Below are positions 33,568 through 42,291 of a stretch of DNA of 64,000 nt, piece by piece. The notes under the pieces were generated by a model, which did no database searches, was not told where the DNA came from, and saw nothing but the letters and a program-made list of their open reading frames with translations. The stretch's first letter is position 1. Every line of letters starts with the position of its first letter. The translations under genes were made by a program, and so were the position numbers. The stretch comes from CAWVSB01 sp046710535 (GTDB taxonomy: Bacteria > Pseudomonadota > Gammaproteobacteria > Pseudomonadales > CAWVSB01): NCBI GenBank assembly GCA_046710535.1, contig JBKEHH010000002.1, forward strand, positions 186,001 through 250,000. The letters run 5' to 3'.

Positions 33568-34371
33568 GTGAAGCATTTAATTTGGTTGTCGATTGTTTCT
33601 GGGTATAGAAGCAATAGTTTTAAGATATTACTAAGTTTGCTTATAGCAAGTGTTTGGTTGGCATGGTTGGCAACAGGGCTTTCGTCTCGTAGCCCAGATA
33701 CGTTAATGCTTGATGTAGGGCTGTCCCTGCAGAGAATCATCCTGACCTTAATGGCAGTGTTTTGGGTGCAAGATCTGTACTATAAAGATCTGGAGCGTAA
33801 AGCGGCGATCTTCCTGCTCGCATACCCCATTTCTCGTGCGACTTATTTGCTGGCTAGGTTCTTTGGCGTTTGGGCGTTAATTACAGTCTCAGTTTTAGTT
33901 TCTGCGCTATTATTATATTTGGCAGTGGGCGTTGGCGGAGGTGAGTATGTTCAAACTTTCCCTGTCAATATGGGGTCTCCCTATATTGCTACATGGGTAT
34001 ACTTTTGGCTTGATGTGACCTTGGTTGCGGCCTTTGCATTTATGCTATGTAGCGTATCTGAAACACCTAATCTACCATTGTTGTGCGCCATTGCGTTTTC
34101 TATCGCGATGCATGCAATGGGCCCCATTCTTGACTATTTACGCTATGGCGATGACGTAAAAGAAGAGCACCAGCAATGGATTCAACCGTTTATTGAAGAT
34201 GTTATTAATCTTCTGCCAGATTTAGATCGGTTAGATCTTAGAGCGTGGACACTTTACGGCGAAATGCCGCCGGTTGATCTAATGTTTTGGGGGGCAGCTG
34301 TCGCTGTTTCATATACTGCTTTATTTATCTCACTTAGCATTATTGGCTTGAATCGTCGTGAAATCGTATAG
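33568..34371 (+). CDS. ABC-2 type permease, PilI-like
   Basis: A 267-residue integral membrane protein with about six hydrophobic segments and no ATP-binding motif. An early membrane helix (LLSLLIASVWLAWLATGL) and a DLYYKDLERKAAIFLLAYPISR loop resemble the cytoplasmic coupling region of ABC-2 permeases. It starts at GTG 33568, and the next gene begins 14 bp before its end. With the two following genes it forms a permease / accessory / ATPase set like PilI-PilG-PilH of the Myxococcus xanthus pil cluster, needed there for pilus biogenesis. The name is inferred from gene order. Confidence 0.7.
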   Translation: MKHLIWLSIVSGYRSNSFKILLSLLIASVWLAWLATGLSSRSPDTLMLDVGLSLQRIILTLMAVFWVQDLYYKDLERKAAIFLLAYPISRATYLLARFFGVWALITVSVLVSALLLYLAVGVGGGEYVQTFPVNMGSPYIATWVYFWLDVTLVAAFAFMLCSVSETPNLPLLCAIAFSIAMHAMGPILDYLRYGDDVKEEHQQWIQPFIEDVINLLPDLDRLDLRAWTLYGEMPPVDLMFWGAAVAVSYTALFISLSIIGLNRREIV

Positions 34372-35188
34372 AGGTTATAGCGTTATCCCGCTCGCTGTCT
34401 TTATGGGTAGTTTAGTTTTAGCGGTATATGCTTCTAACAACATAAAGACATTTGCTAGAGAGCCTACCGATGAAGGTATTTCTCATGTGATGCCTGCTCC
34501 TGTGAGTTTACTATTAGCCGGGGGTGATCGTTTTTTAGCTGCTGATTTAACCATGTTTAGAGTCATTATCAGCGTTGGTGAAGGTCAGGTTCACTTTAAA
34601 GATCGTGCCGCGCTTCAAATGCAAATAGCAATCTTTAATGCTTTTTTTGAAGATAACTATTATCAAGCGTCAGCGAGCTTGCCTTGGGAGGGTTTTGTTG
34701 AAGAAGGGCAATTTGTCTTGAAGCGCGCAAGCGACGCTAGGATTAATGATCCTTGGCCTAGTTTTTTCAATGGCTTCACCGAATATTACTTTCTTCAAAA
34801 TTTTGTAAGCGCAGCTCAGCACCTGCTAATTTCTGCTCAGCGGTCCAGCGGGTCTAACAGAATGCTGTTTAAAGATATTGCGGCGAAATGGGCTAGCAAA
34901 GCAGCAAATCATCAGCTCGCACTTGGTATGGTGACCGAACTAGAAAAAAATACTAAGTCTGCGGTAACAAAAGGTCGCTTAAAGAAAAGAGTTGAAAGGC
35001 TACAAAACTTAATAATGCTTGAAGATGCAATGGCGGAGTATGAATTGCAATATAATAAGCAGCCAAAAGATATTAAGTCGCTGGTGGAAAGGGATATAAT
35101 TTCTTCTGTCCCTATTGATCCATGGGAAGCTGAGTATGTTTTCTCGTCTGGACAAATAATAGTTAAGGAAAGTACCAATGTTAGATAA
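34358..35188 (+). CDS. Membrane-anchored accessory protein, PilG-like
   Basis: 276 residues from GTG 34358: one N-terminal membrane anchor (about residues 8-25), then a soluble, largely helical region with repeat-like character (WPSFFNGFTEYYFLQNF...), a basic helix (KGRLKKRVERLQ), and a C-terminal stretch YNKQPKDIKSLVERDIISSVPIDPWEAEYVF. That last segment resembles the end of GspG-type pseudopilins (...P.DPWG..Y). It sits between an ABC permease and an ABC ATPase with overlaps of 14 and 11 bp. M. xanthus PilG occupies the equivalent place. The biochemical role is unknown. Confidence 0.55.
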   Translation: MKSYRGYSVIPLAVFMGSLVLAVYASNNIKTFAREPTDEGISHVMPAPVSLLLAGGDRFLAADLTMFRVIISVGEGQVHFKDRAALQMQIAIFNAFFEDNYYQASASLPWEGFVEEGQFVLKRASDARINDPWPSFFNGFTEYYFLQNFVSAAQHLLISAQRSSGSNRMLFKDIAAKWASKAANHQLALGMVTELEKNTKSAVTKGRLKKRVERLQNLIMLEDAMAEYELQYNKQPKDIKSLVERDIISSVPIDPWEAEYVFSSGQIIVKESTNVR

Positions 35189-36068
35189 TGCTATTGAGCT
35201 ATCGCACCTTAGTAAGACTTTTCGATCAGGTAATAAGCGTTATGAAGCCTTAGGCGATGTTTCTTTCTCTGTTAGTAAAGGTGAGGCTTTTGGCTTTATT
35301 GGGCCTAACGGCGCAGGTAAAAGCACCACTATTAAAATAATATTAGATCTTATTCGTGCTGATAGTGGCGCGGCCCATATTAATGGCATAAGCAGTCGTG
35401 ATGCGCGGTCTCGAAAAGGTGTAGTTTTTATGCCTGAAAATCCTTATTTGAACGAATATTTAACACCGTTAGAGGTGGTAAAGTTGGGCGTTGAAGTTCA
35501 TGGAATTAAAGTTGGAAATTTAGATTCCTACTGTATGGAATGGCTTGAAAAATTTGGTATGTCTCATGCTTCGGATAAAAAAATTCGGCAAATATCGAAA
35601 GGAATGGCCCAGCGCACGGGTCTAGCACATTGCTTAGCATGCAAGCCCGAGGTTCTAATACTTGATGAGCCATTATCAGGGCTTGATCCTGTAGGCAGAG
35701 TTGAGGTTGTTGATTTATTGGTCGACTATCATGTAGCCGGAGGCACTTTGTTATTTACTTCTCATGTATTGCACGATGTGGAACGTGTGGCAAATCGATT
35801 TGCGCTAATTAATTCTGGTTTCATAACCGACGTTAAAACTCAACAGTCGCTGTTGCTTGATAGTAAAAGTTATAAAATCACCATTCACACTGATCTGGCG
35901 CCGGCGGGTTATTTCAGTATTGGGTCAGGCAGATTTACGGGCATATTTAATCAGCAAGAAATGTGGCAACAGCTTAAAAATATAGAGTTTGAGAATATGC
36001 ATCTTGTATCAGTAGTGCCTGAGTTAAATTTGGAAAAACTATTCATAGACTCTGTTAAAGCTTCTTAA
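35178..36068 (+). CDS. ABC transporter ATP-binding protein, PilH-like
   Basis: A 296-residue ABC ATPase. Walker A is GFIGPNGAGKSTTIK (about residues 40-50), the signature motif is the variant ISKGMAQRTGLA, Walker B is VLILDEPLSGLDP, and the switch histidine is in FTSHVLHDV. A C-terminal accessory region of about 80 residues follows. It is the engine for the permease at 33568. The genetic setting beside pilins suggests a dedicated transport step in pilus assembly, as shown for pilH in M. xanthus. The transported substrate is unknown. Confidence 0.85.
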   Translation: MLDNAIELSHLSKTFRSGNKRYEALGDVSFSVSKGEAFGFIGPNGAGKSTTIKIILDLIRADSGAAHINGISSRDARSRKGVVFMPENPYLNEYLTPLEVVKLGVEVHGIKVGNLDSYCMEWLEKFGMSHASDKKIRQISKGMAQRTGLAHCLACKPEVLILDEPLSGLDPVGRVEVVDLLVDYHVAGGTLLFTSHVLHDVERVANRFALINSGFITDVKTQQSLLLDSKSYKITIHTDLAPAGYFSIGSGRFTGIFNQQEMWQQLKNIEFENMHLVSVVPELNLEKLFIDSVKAS

Positions 36069-36083
36069 TAGATATTGCTGACT

Positions 36084-37403
36084 ATGTTGAGAGCAAACAT
36101 ACAATATTTCTATCTTGCCGCAGTTTTCATGGCATTCTCTCACCAGCTAGCCTATTTTATGGGGTATGGCGTTATCGCCTTTAATGCTAGCTATGCTGCA
36201 TACAATTATCTCTGTTTTATCGCAATCGCATATTACTTTGTGGTGGAGAATCAACAGCCCAAATTGTTTTATTCTAAGCGTATCTTAGGTGTTTTATTAT
36301 TGTTTTTGGCAGTGAGCTTTTTTGCTAGTGCCAGCAGCGAACAACCAGTCATTTCATTATTGTCATGGTCCACTCATGTCAGTGTTTTTTTCTTAGGATT
36401 GTCGGCATACCTTTTTATTACTGTTTGGCCTAACCGTGTGGGTTTGTTAATAGCGATGCTGATGGCTGGCGGATTTGCTATTGTTTTTAAAGAGTGGTTT
36501 TCGATTTATGAAAATTGGAGTATCTACAAACATCTTAAATCTGGCGATATTGTGCAAGTGGTCACCTTTAATCATATAAGAAATATGATGCATATGGTGA
36601 CCGCAATGTGGCTGATAAGTTTTTATTTTTATACTCACAATTTAAAAGCTTATCGATTTCTACTTTTATTACTCGTTCAGTTCATATTATTAGGACTATT
36701 GATTTGGGCTGCAGGGCGAGTACATTTACTACTACTGCCGCTGGCTATTTTGATGCTATGTGTTCTATTTCGTAGTTACAATGTGGCCTTAAAAATCACT
36801 ATTTCATCACTGTTGATGGTAATTATTTCGGTTGTAACTCTTAGCTTCGTTGGCCAGGATTTTATGTTCAAAAACCTGACTGAGCGGATGAAAATAGATG
36901 CCAATAATTTGGCAACGCTGGCGAATATTGAATCAGGTCAAAAAGCCGACGTTGGACAAGAATCGGTCTTAGCAAAAGATATTATTGGTCGCTTAGGGAG
37001 TGACCGAGGAAGTCTGTGGCTTAAAGACTACGATCTATGGGAGCAAAAACCTGTATTAGGTAATGGAGCCGATGGTTATTATCTGGCCAAGAATGGCAGC
37101 GAGGGGACGCACCCTCATAACTGGATTGTGTTACTTTTGGTTCAATATGGGCTGATAGGGTTTATTTGTTTTACTTTTTTGATCAAATCAATATTGTCGG
37201 TAGCTGTTACCAGTTACTTAGCGACTAAAAATGGTTTGGCAGTATTAGTTATTGTATATAATACGGTTTTCTTGCTCTATGGTTTGTTGTCTGGCTGTTT
37301 TTATTACACCTTACCGCTGATGTTTTTCGTAATAGTAAATGGGTTGTTTCTGGGAAGTTACTACAATAAAAAGGCAGATCGAGGCGGTAATGAAGTGTTA
37401 TGA
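36084..37403 (+). CDS. O-antigen ligase/polymerase family protein (Wzy_C domain)
   Basis: About 439 residues from ATG 36084 (a TTG at 36075 is an alternative), with roughly 10-12 membrane helices and a large periplasmic loop in the second half containing RLGSDRGSLW and NGADGYYLAKN...THPHNWIVLLLVQYG. The THPHN-type segment is the Wzy_C signature of O-antigen ligases (WaaL), polymerases (Wzy) and pilin oligosaccharyltransferases (TfpO/PglL). Sequence alone cannot separate these. It lies 15 bp after the PilH-like ATPase, and its stop overlaps the next glycosyltransferase start. Confidence 0.8.
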   Translation: MLRANIQYFYLAAVFMAFSHQLAYFMGYGVIAFNASYAAYNYLCFIAIAYYFVVENQQPKLFYSKRILGVLLLFLAVSFFASASSEQPVISLLSWSTHVSVFFLGLSAYLFITVWPNRVGLLIAMLMAGGFAIVFKEWFSIYENWSIYKHLKSGDIVQVVTFNHIRNMMHMVTAMWLISFYFYTHNLKAYRFLLLLLVQFILLGLLIWAAGRVHLLLLPLAILMLCVLFRSYNVALKITISSLLMVIISVVTLSFVGQDFMFKNLTERMKIDANNLATLANIESGQKADVGQESVLAKDIIGRLGSDRGSLWLKDYDLWEQKPVLGNGADGYYLAKNGSEGTHPHNWIVLLLVQYGLIGFICFTFLIKSILSVAVTSYLATKNGLAVLVIVYNTVFLLYGLLSGCFYYTLPLMFFVIVNGLFLGSYYNKKADRGGNEVL

Positions 37404-38386
37404 AAGTCGCTATAGTTAATTATTGGTTGATTAATATGCGCGGCGGGGAAGCGGTGCTAAGTAGTTTGTTGGAAATTTTCCCAGATGCAGATATTTATAC
37501 CCACGTCTATGAACCTACTAAAGTGACGCAGCAGATTCGTGAGAAAACAGTGCGCACTTCTTTTATAAGTAAGCTGCCATTTGCCAAAAAGTACTATAAG
37601 TACTACCTACCTTTAATGCCTTTAGCGTTAGAGCAGTTGGACTTAACTGACTATGATTTGGTGATTAGCTCTGAAGCAGGGCCAGCAAAAGGTGTAATTA
37701 CTCGTCCAGACGCTTTTCACATATGTTATTGCCATAGCCCTATGCGTTATATATGGGATATGACTTGGCAATATCAACAAAACACCAATATCGTTATCAA
37801 GTGGTTGATGGCACCGGTGTTACATTATTTGCGCATGTGGGATCAATCAAGTGCGTCGAGGCCAGATGTTATCGTGGCTAACTCTACGTTTACCCAGCAG
37901 AGAATTCGGAAATTTTGGGGCAGAGATGCGATGATTATTCATCCGCCGGTAGCAGTTGCTGATACAGAATTGGTGGCTCCATCATCAGATTATTATGTTT
38001 ATGCTGGCGAGTTAGTTGGCTACAAGCGTGGTGATTTGGCGGTCGATGCTTTTAATATAAATGGTAGGTCACTAATCGTATTAGGCGCGGGAGAAGAACT
38101 TCAGCGACTGGAATCAATAGCAAACAGTAATATAACCTTTATGGGTAGAGTTGATGATGACGTTTTTCAACGTACCTTGGCTGGAGCGAAAGCATTGATT
38201 TTTCCTGGCGTAGAGGACTTCGGTATTACGCCGGTTGAGGCTATTAGCTTGCAGACTCCGGTGATCGCCTTTGGTCGTGGCGGTGCTTTAGATAGTATAG
38301 AGGAAGGCAAGACCGGCTTGTTTTTTATGAACAAACAATTGAGGCAGTTAACGCTGCAGTCAACCGTTTTGAAAGTCTTGATTTGA
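37400..38386 (+). CDS. Glycosyltransferase family 4, C-terminus apparently frameshifted
   Basis: A 328-residue GT-B glycosyltransferase: the N-terminal half has NYWLINMRGGEAVLSSLLEIFPDA and CHSPMRYIWDM; the C-terminal half has YVYAGELVGYKRGDLAVDAF, FMGRVDDD and the donor-binding PGVEDFGITPVEA. After GKTGLFF the frame runs to an early stop at 38386. Adding one T to the six-T run at 38321-38326 restores a frame (YEQTIEAVNAAVNRFESL...) that continues to TAA at 38478, 11 bp before the next gene. The missing part is the last helix of about 50 residues. It may be a real mutation, phase variation, slippage or a sequencing error. Confidence 0.85.
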   Translation: MKVAIVNYWLINMRGGEAVLSSLLEIFPDADIYTHVYEPTKVTQQIREKTVRTSFISKLPFAKKYYKYYLPLMPLALEQLDLTDYDLVISSEAGPAKGVITRPDAFHICYCHSPMRYIWDMTWQYQQNTNIVIKWLMAPVLHYLRMWDQSSASRPDVIVANSTFTQQRIRKFWGRDAMIIHPPVAVADTELVAPSSDYYVYAGELVGYKRGDLAVDAFNINGRSLIVLGAGEELQRLESIANSNITFMGRVDDDVFQRTLAGAKALIFPGVEDFGITPVEAISLQTPVIAFGRGGALDSIEEGKTGLFFMNKQLRQLTLQSTVLKVLI

Positions 38387-38488
38387 AAATTAGCACGGAA
38401 TATTCCAAGGATATCCAACGCCAGTTTTCTGTTGATCAATTTAAGATGCAATTTGAAAAACTAGTGAATTCCTTATAAGAATCTAAAT

Positions 38489-39883
38489 ATGAAGCAACGA
38501 GACCTCTTAAGCCGAACACCTTTAATCTATCAGTTGATACTGATAGCTATTGATATTCTGATGTTGTGCGTGAGCTGCGTAGTTTGTTATTGGCTAGTGT
38601 TTAGCAATTATCAAATGGAGCTGCATTATAACGTAGCACTGTTGTTTTCATGCCTGTTAGCCGGAGGCTTATTTGCATTAACAGGGTTGTATGATTTGAA
38701 TTCTCAGCGCTATGGCTATCCAGTCTTGCTTAAAATCACCGGGGGACTAGTTGCTACCTATGCAGTATTGATGATTATGGCCTTTTTTCTAAAAGTAACG
38801 ACAGATTTTTCACGATTTTGGCTAGGTAGTTGGTTTATGTTAGCTATAGTGTTGATCTATATTGGTCGTATATTCTCGTCGCTGCTCATATATATGATAA
38901 ACGGAGGCTGGTTACCTCAGCGCACTGCAATAATTATTGGCGACGGAGTAAGTGTGCTTAAGACGCGCGAGCGATTACTGCGTTGGGGTTACAGCAATGT
39001 CTCAGTGGTAGGCTGTTTTTACGAGTCGAATAATGAGCTTAGCTCTGCTCTAGAGCGGTCAGGTAGTATGAATGATGCGTATGATTATATTGACAATAAT
39101 AGCGTTGATCAAATTTGGATCGCATTCGACCTTACAAAAAATGCTAACGATGCGCAGCAAGCACTTGATCGCTTGAATGAGTCACTACTAGAAGTCAAAG
39201 TTGTCCCTTATGTTTCGGATATGCGCTTGTCGAATAATTCAATTGAAGTTGTCGCTGGAATGCCTGTTCTTAATTTGTCGATGTCACCATTTCATGGTTT
39301 AAATAAGGTTATTAAACTACTGGAAGACAAGCTCTTTTCAATGTTTTTTCTGATCGCGTTATCGCCTATATTTGTAGTTGTTTCTTTATTGGTTAAGTTG
39401 TCTTCCCCTGGTCCGATTATTTATGCACAACAACGGATGAGCTGGAATGGGAAGAAGTTTGATATCTATAAGTTTCGCTCAATGCCAGTAGGGGCTGAAA
39501 ATAATACAGGTGCTGTTTGGTCTGCGCAGAATGAGCCCCGAGCAACTGTTATAGGCAGCTTTCTACGTAAGACCAGCTTGGATGAATTACCTCAATTTTA
39601 TAATGTGCTAAGGGGTGACATGTCTATTGTAGGTCCGCGCCCAGAAAGACCAGTATTTGTAAATGAATTTAAAAATCAAGTTCCTGGCTATATGTTAAAA
39701 CATAAAGTAAATGCCGGTATTACTGGCTGGGCGCAGGTGTGCGGCTACAGAGGGGATACCGATTTAACTAAACGCATAGAGTATGATTTGTATTATATCG
39801 AAAATTGGTCGCTCATTTTCGATCTAAAAATCATGCTTACCACAGCAATTCAAACTTTTATCCCTTTTCGTACGAAAAGATAG
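38489..39883 (+). CDS. Polyprenyl-phosphate sugar-1-phosphate transferase (WcaJ/WbaP-type)
   Basis: 464 residues: four N-terminal membrane helices, a CoA-binding-like central domain (about residues 140-240), a fifth hydrophobic segment, and the C-terminal bacterial sugar transferase domain with SPGPIIYAQQRMSWNGKKF, the catalytic FRSM, TSLDELPQFYNVLRGDMSIVGPRPE and GITGWAQV. Family members attach the first sugar phosphate (often glucose or galactose) to undecaprenyl phosphate and so start a repeat unit. It is the initiator of this glycan cluster; the exact sugar cannot be told from sequence. Confidence 0.93.
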   Translation: MKQRDLLSRTPLIYQLILIAIDILMLCVSCVVCYWLVFSNYQMELHYNVALLFSCLLAGGLFALTGLYDLNSQRYGYPVLLKITGGLVATYAVLMIMAFFLKVTTDFSRFWLGSWFMLAIVLIYIGRIFSSLLIYMINGGWLPQRTAIIIGDGVSVLKTRERLLRWGYSNVSVVGCFYESNNELSSALERSGSMNDAYDYIDNNSVDQIWIAFDLTKNANDAQQALDRLNESLLEVKVVPYVSDMRLSNNSIEVVAGMPVLNLSMSPFHGLNKVIKLLEDKLFSMFFLIALSPIFVVVSLLVKLSSPGPIIYAQQRMSWNGKKFDIYKFRSMPVGAENNTGAVWSAQNEPRATVIGSFLRKTSLDELPQFYNVLRGDMSIVGPRPERPVFVNEFKNQVPGYMLKHKVNAGITGWAQVCGYRGDTDLTKRIEYDLYYIENWSLIFDLKIMLTTAIQTFIPFRTKR

Positions 39884-39900
39884 CTTGCGAGCGTTAAGCC

Positions 39901-41124
39901 ATGGATAAGAAAATATTAATCAATACTTTTTGGTTGTCTGCTGAAAAATTTATTCGGTTACCACTTTCCTTTCTCATCAATATATACCTTATTAAGCACC
40001 TCGGGGCAGAAGAATATGGTTCGTATGTATTTTATCTAGTGGTAATTGGTCTGCTGCTGCCGCTGTCAAGTTTTGGTATGGATGCGTTCTTAGTTAAGCA
40101 ATCAGTAGCTGCGCCGGAAAACGCACAAAGTAAGATTTTTTTGAACGGACTAATTGTAAGGCTAATGGGTTCGGTGGCGGGCTTTTTGATTGCAGTCACG
40201 ATTGTCTTGACCGATGAGTCAGAACTGTCGAGTTTAGGCTTGTTAATGTGCTTTGTGCTGCTGATCGAGAGTTTCACTGTTGGTCAATATAGGCTGTTAG
40301 CAACAGAGAAAGCTTTCAAAATATCTGTTATTGAGCTGCTAGCTTTCTTTATAGGCTTTATAGCTAAGTGTGCATTTTTAATTTTTGATCTGCCCATTAT
40401 TTATCTCGGGATTGCATATTGCTTAGATTTTTTTACCAGATCTTTATGCTTTTTTTTCTTCTCCAGTGAAGATTTGTTTAAAACCAAAACTGCTTTTGAC
40501 CTAAAAATTATCAAACGCTACATCTCGATTGGTAAAAAGCTAGTAGTAATAGGATTACTAGTGGCTGCTCTAACAAAAATTGATCAGGTAATGATTTATT
40601 TTATTTTAGGGGGTAAATCTATAGGGATTTACAGCGCGTCCTTGCGCTTTATAGAGCCCTTATTACTAATTATAGTTGTATTTAATGAGGTCGCTTTTCC
40701 GCGTCTACTGTATTTTCAACAGGTCGGTAAACAGGAATATCGGGCATTTGTTAGGCGGCTATTATTGTTTAACTCTTGTGGAGCGTTGCTGATCTATATT
40801 GTCGTATCGCTATTGGCTCCAGCGGTTATCGTATATATGTTAGGCGATGAATTCATTATCGCAGCAGAGATTTATCCAATATTGGCTTTGTTGATACCAG
40901 TATTGTCATTAGTATTATTTTTAGATAAATATTTACAGGCTGAGAATATTCATAACTTAAATCGCGATCGTATTGTGGTTTCATTTATTATTAATATACC
41001 ACTAAATTATTTTTTTCTCGGGTTCTATGGTCTAAATGGTGCAGCTGTCGCTACAATCGTTTCTTATCTTCTTATCTTCTTATCTTCTTGGCTTACTGGT
41101 GGTATTTTTAAGTCCTCAGTTTAG
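39901..41124 (+). CDS. Wzx-type oligosaccharide flippase (MATE/MVF fold)
   Basis: A 407-residue polytopic membrane protein with about 12 predicted helices and the N-terminal LIKHLGAEEYGSYVF motif common to Wzx-type polysaccharide flippases. It would move the undecaprenyl-linked oligosaccharide to the periplasm. It stands between the initiating transferase (18 bp before) and two glycosyltransferases, with no wza/wzb/wzc export genes nearby. It ends in a helix-rich C-terminus without extra domains. Confidence 0.9.
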   Translation: MDKKILINTFWLSAEKFIRLPLSFLINIYLIKHLGAEEYGSYVFYLVVIGLLLPLSSFGMDAFLVKQSVAAPENAQSKIFLNGLIVRLMGSVAGFLIAVTIVLTDESELSSLGLLMCFVLLIESFTVGQYRLLATEKAFKISVIELLAFFIGFIAKCAFLIFDLPIIYLGIAYCLDFFTRSLCFFFFSSEDLFKTKTAFDLKIIKRYISIGKKLVVIGLLVAALTKIDQVMIYFILGGKSIGIYSASLRFIEPLLLIIVVFNEVAFPRLLYFQQVGKQEYRAFVRRLLLFNSCGALLIYIVVSLLAPAVIVYMLGDEFIIAAEIYPILALLIPVLSLVLFLDKYLQAENIHNLNRDRIVVSFIINIPLNYFFLGFYGLNGAAVATIVSYLLIFLSSWLTGGIFKSSV

Positions 41125-41148
41125 AGAGAAATTTACTCGGGTGATGGC

Positions 41149-42291
41149 ATGAAAATACTGGTTCTAAGCAGCGGTTTTTTATTCGATCATGGCGGCGGCA
41201 GGAAGGTGATAGAATGGATGTTTTCATCGTTTAATCAAACTGATCAGTTAATTGTATGCAGTTTCGAAATTGGTTCTGATGGTCCGGAGAACAAACGACT
41301 ACCTGCTGGAATGATTAAAGGGGAAAATCTTTTTATTATTAAAGGTTCTAACGGTAAGGAAATTATATGGCAGTACTGCCAGTTTCTTCGTAGTCACAAA
41401 CCAGATATTATTTTTGATATATCGGCGTTAAATATAAAAGTTATAACTTTATTATGTGGTTTTTTTTTAGGCTTTAGGAAAAAACATATTTTTTGTCAGC
41501 ACTCGCCTATGCGCTGTGTTTTACCATTGATTAAAAATCGACTGATGAGCAAGTTAATTCCTTATGCTTTTCGTTATGCCAGTTATGTGATGACGGTAAG
41601 TGAGTCGCAGATGAAATATATGGCTGACTTATTTCAACTTAAAGATCAACGCTATGAATATATCTACAATCCAGTTGATAGATCTCATATTATTTTACAG
41701 GCTGACGATGAACTTATTCTTAAAGATATTTCTGCCACAGCGTTATTAGTAGTTACAGTATGTAGGCTAGACCCTGGCTCCAAAGATGTTGGGACCCTAA
41801 TAAAGGCATTTGCAAAAGTTGTGATGGCGAGCCCCACAGCAGTTTTGGTGGTCGCGGGATTAGGCCCAGGCCGTGAGCAATGGGAAGTTCTGGCCGAATC
41901 TCTGGGTGTGGAGAGTCAAGTAAAATTTAGCGGTTATTTGGATAACCCGATGCCACTGATAAAGAGAGCGGACGTATATGTGCAGAGCTCGCTATATGAG
42001 TCCTTTGGTTTAGCTATTGTTGAGGCCATGGCCTGCGGAACGCCCGTGGTTGCCACTGATTGTGATTTTGGGCCAGCAGAAATATTAGGCGATGGAATGT
42101 ATGGGCAGCTAGTAGAAGTAGGTAATGTGAAGCAAATGGCCGAAGTGATTTTGCAGGTTTTAGAAAAACCAGAAAACTATGTCGATAGTGCTAAGCTTAT
42201 TGCTAAGCGGGTAGAAGACTTTTCACCGCATAATAGCTTCGACTTATATAAAAATTTATTTGAAAGGATTGCTGGTGAAAATAGCTATTAA
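41149..42291 (+). CDS. Glycosyltransferase family 4
   Basis: A 380-residue GT-B enzyme. The N-terminal domain begins KILVLSSGFLFDHGGGRKVIEWM. The C-terminal donor-binding domain has VTVCRLDPGSKDVGTLIKAF, VVAGLGPGREQWE, and the E-x7-E motif YESFGLAIVEAMACGTPVVATDC. It presumably adds one sugar to the lipid-linked oligosaccharide; the specificity is unknown. It overlaps the next glycosyltransferase by 17 bp when that gene starts at GTG 42275. Confidence 0.92.
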   Translation: MKILVLSSGFLFDHGGGRKVIEWMFSSFNQTDQLIVCSFEIGSDGPENKRLPAGMIKGENLFIIKGSNGKEIIWQYCQFLRSHKPDIIFDISALNIKVITLLCGFFLGFRKKHIFCQHSPMRCVLPLIKNRLMSKLIPYAFRYASYVMTVSESQMKYMADLFQLKDQRYEYIYNPVDRSHIILQADDELILKDISATALLVVTVCRLDPGSKDVGTLIKAFAKVVMASPTAVLVVAGLGPGREQWEVLAESLGVESQVKFSGYLDNPMPLIKRADVYVQSSLYESFGLAIVEAMACGTPVVATDCDFGPAEILGDGMYGQLVEVGNVKQMAEVILQVLEKPENYVDSAKLIAKRVEDFSPHNSFDLYKNLFERIAGENSY

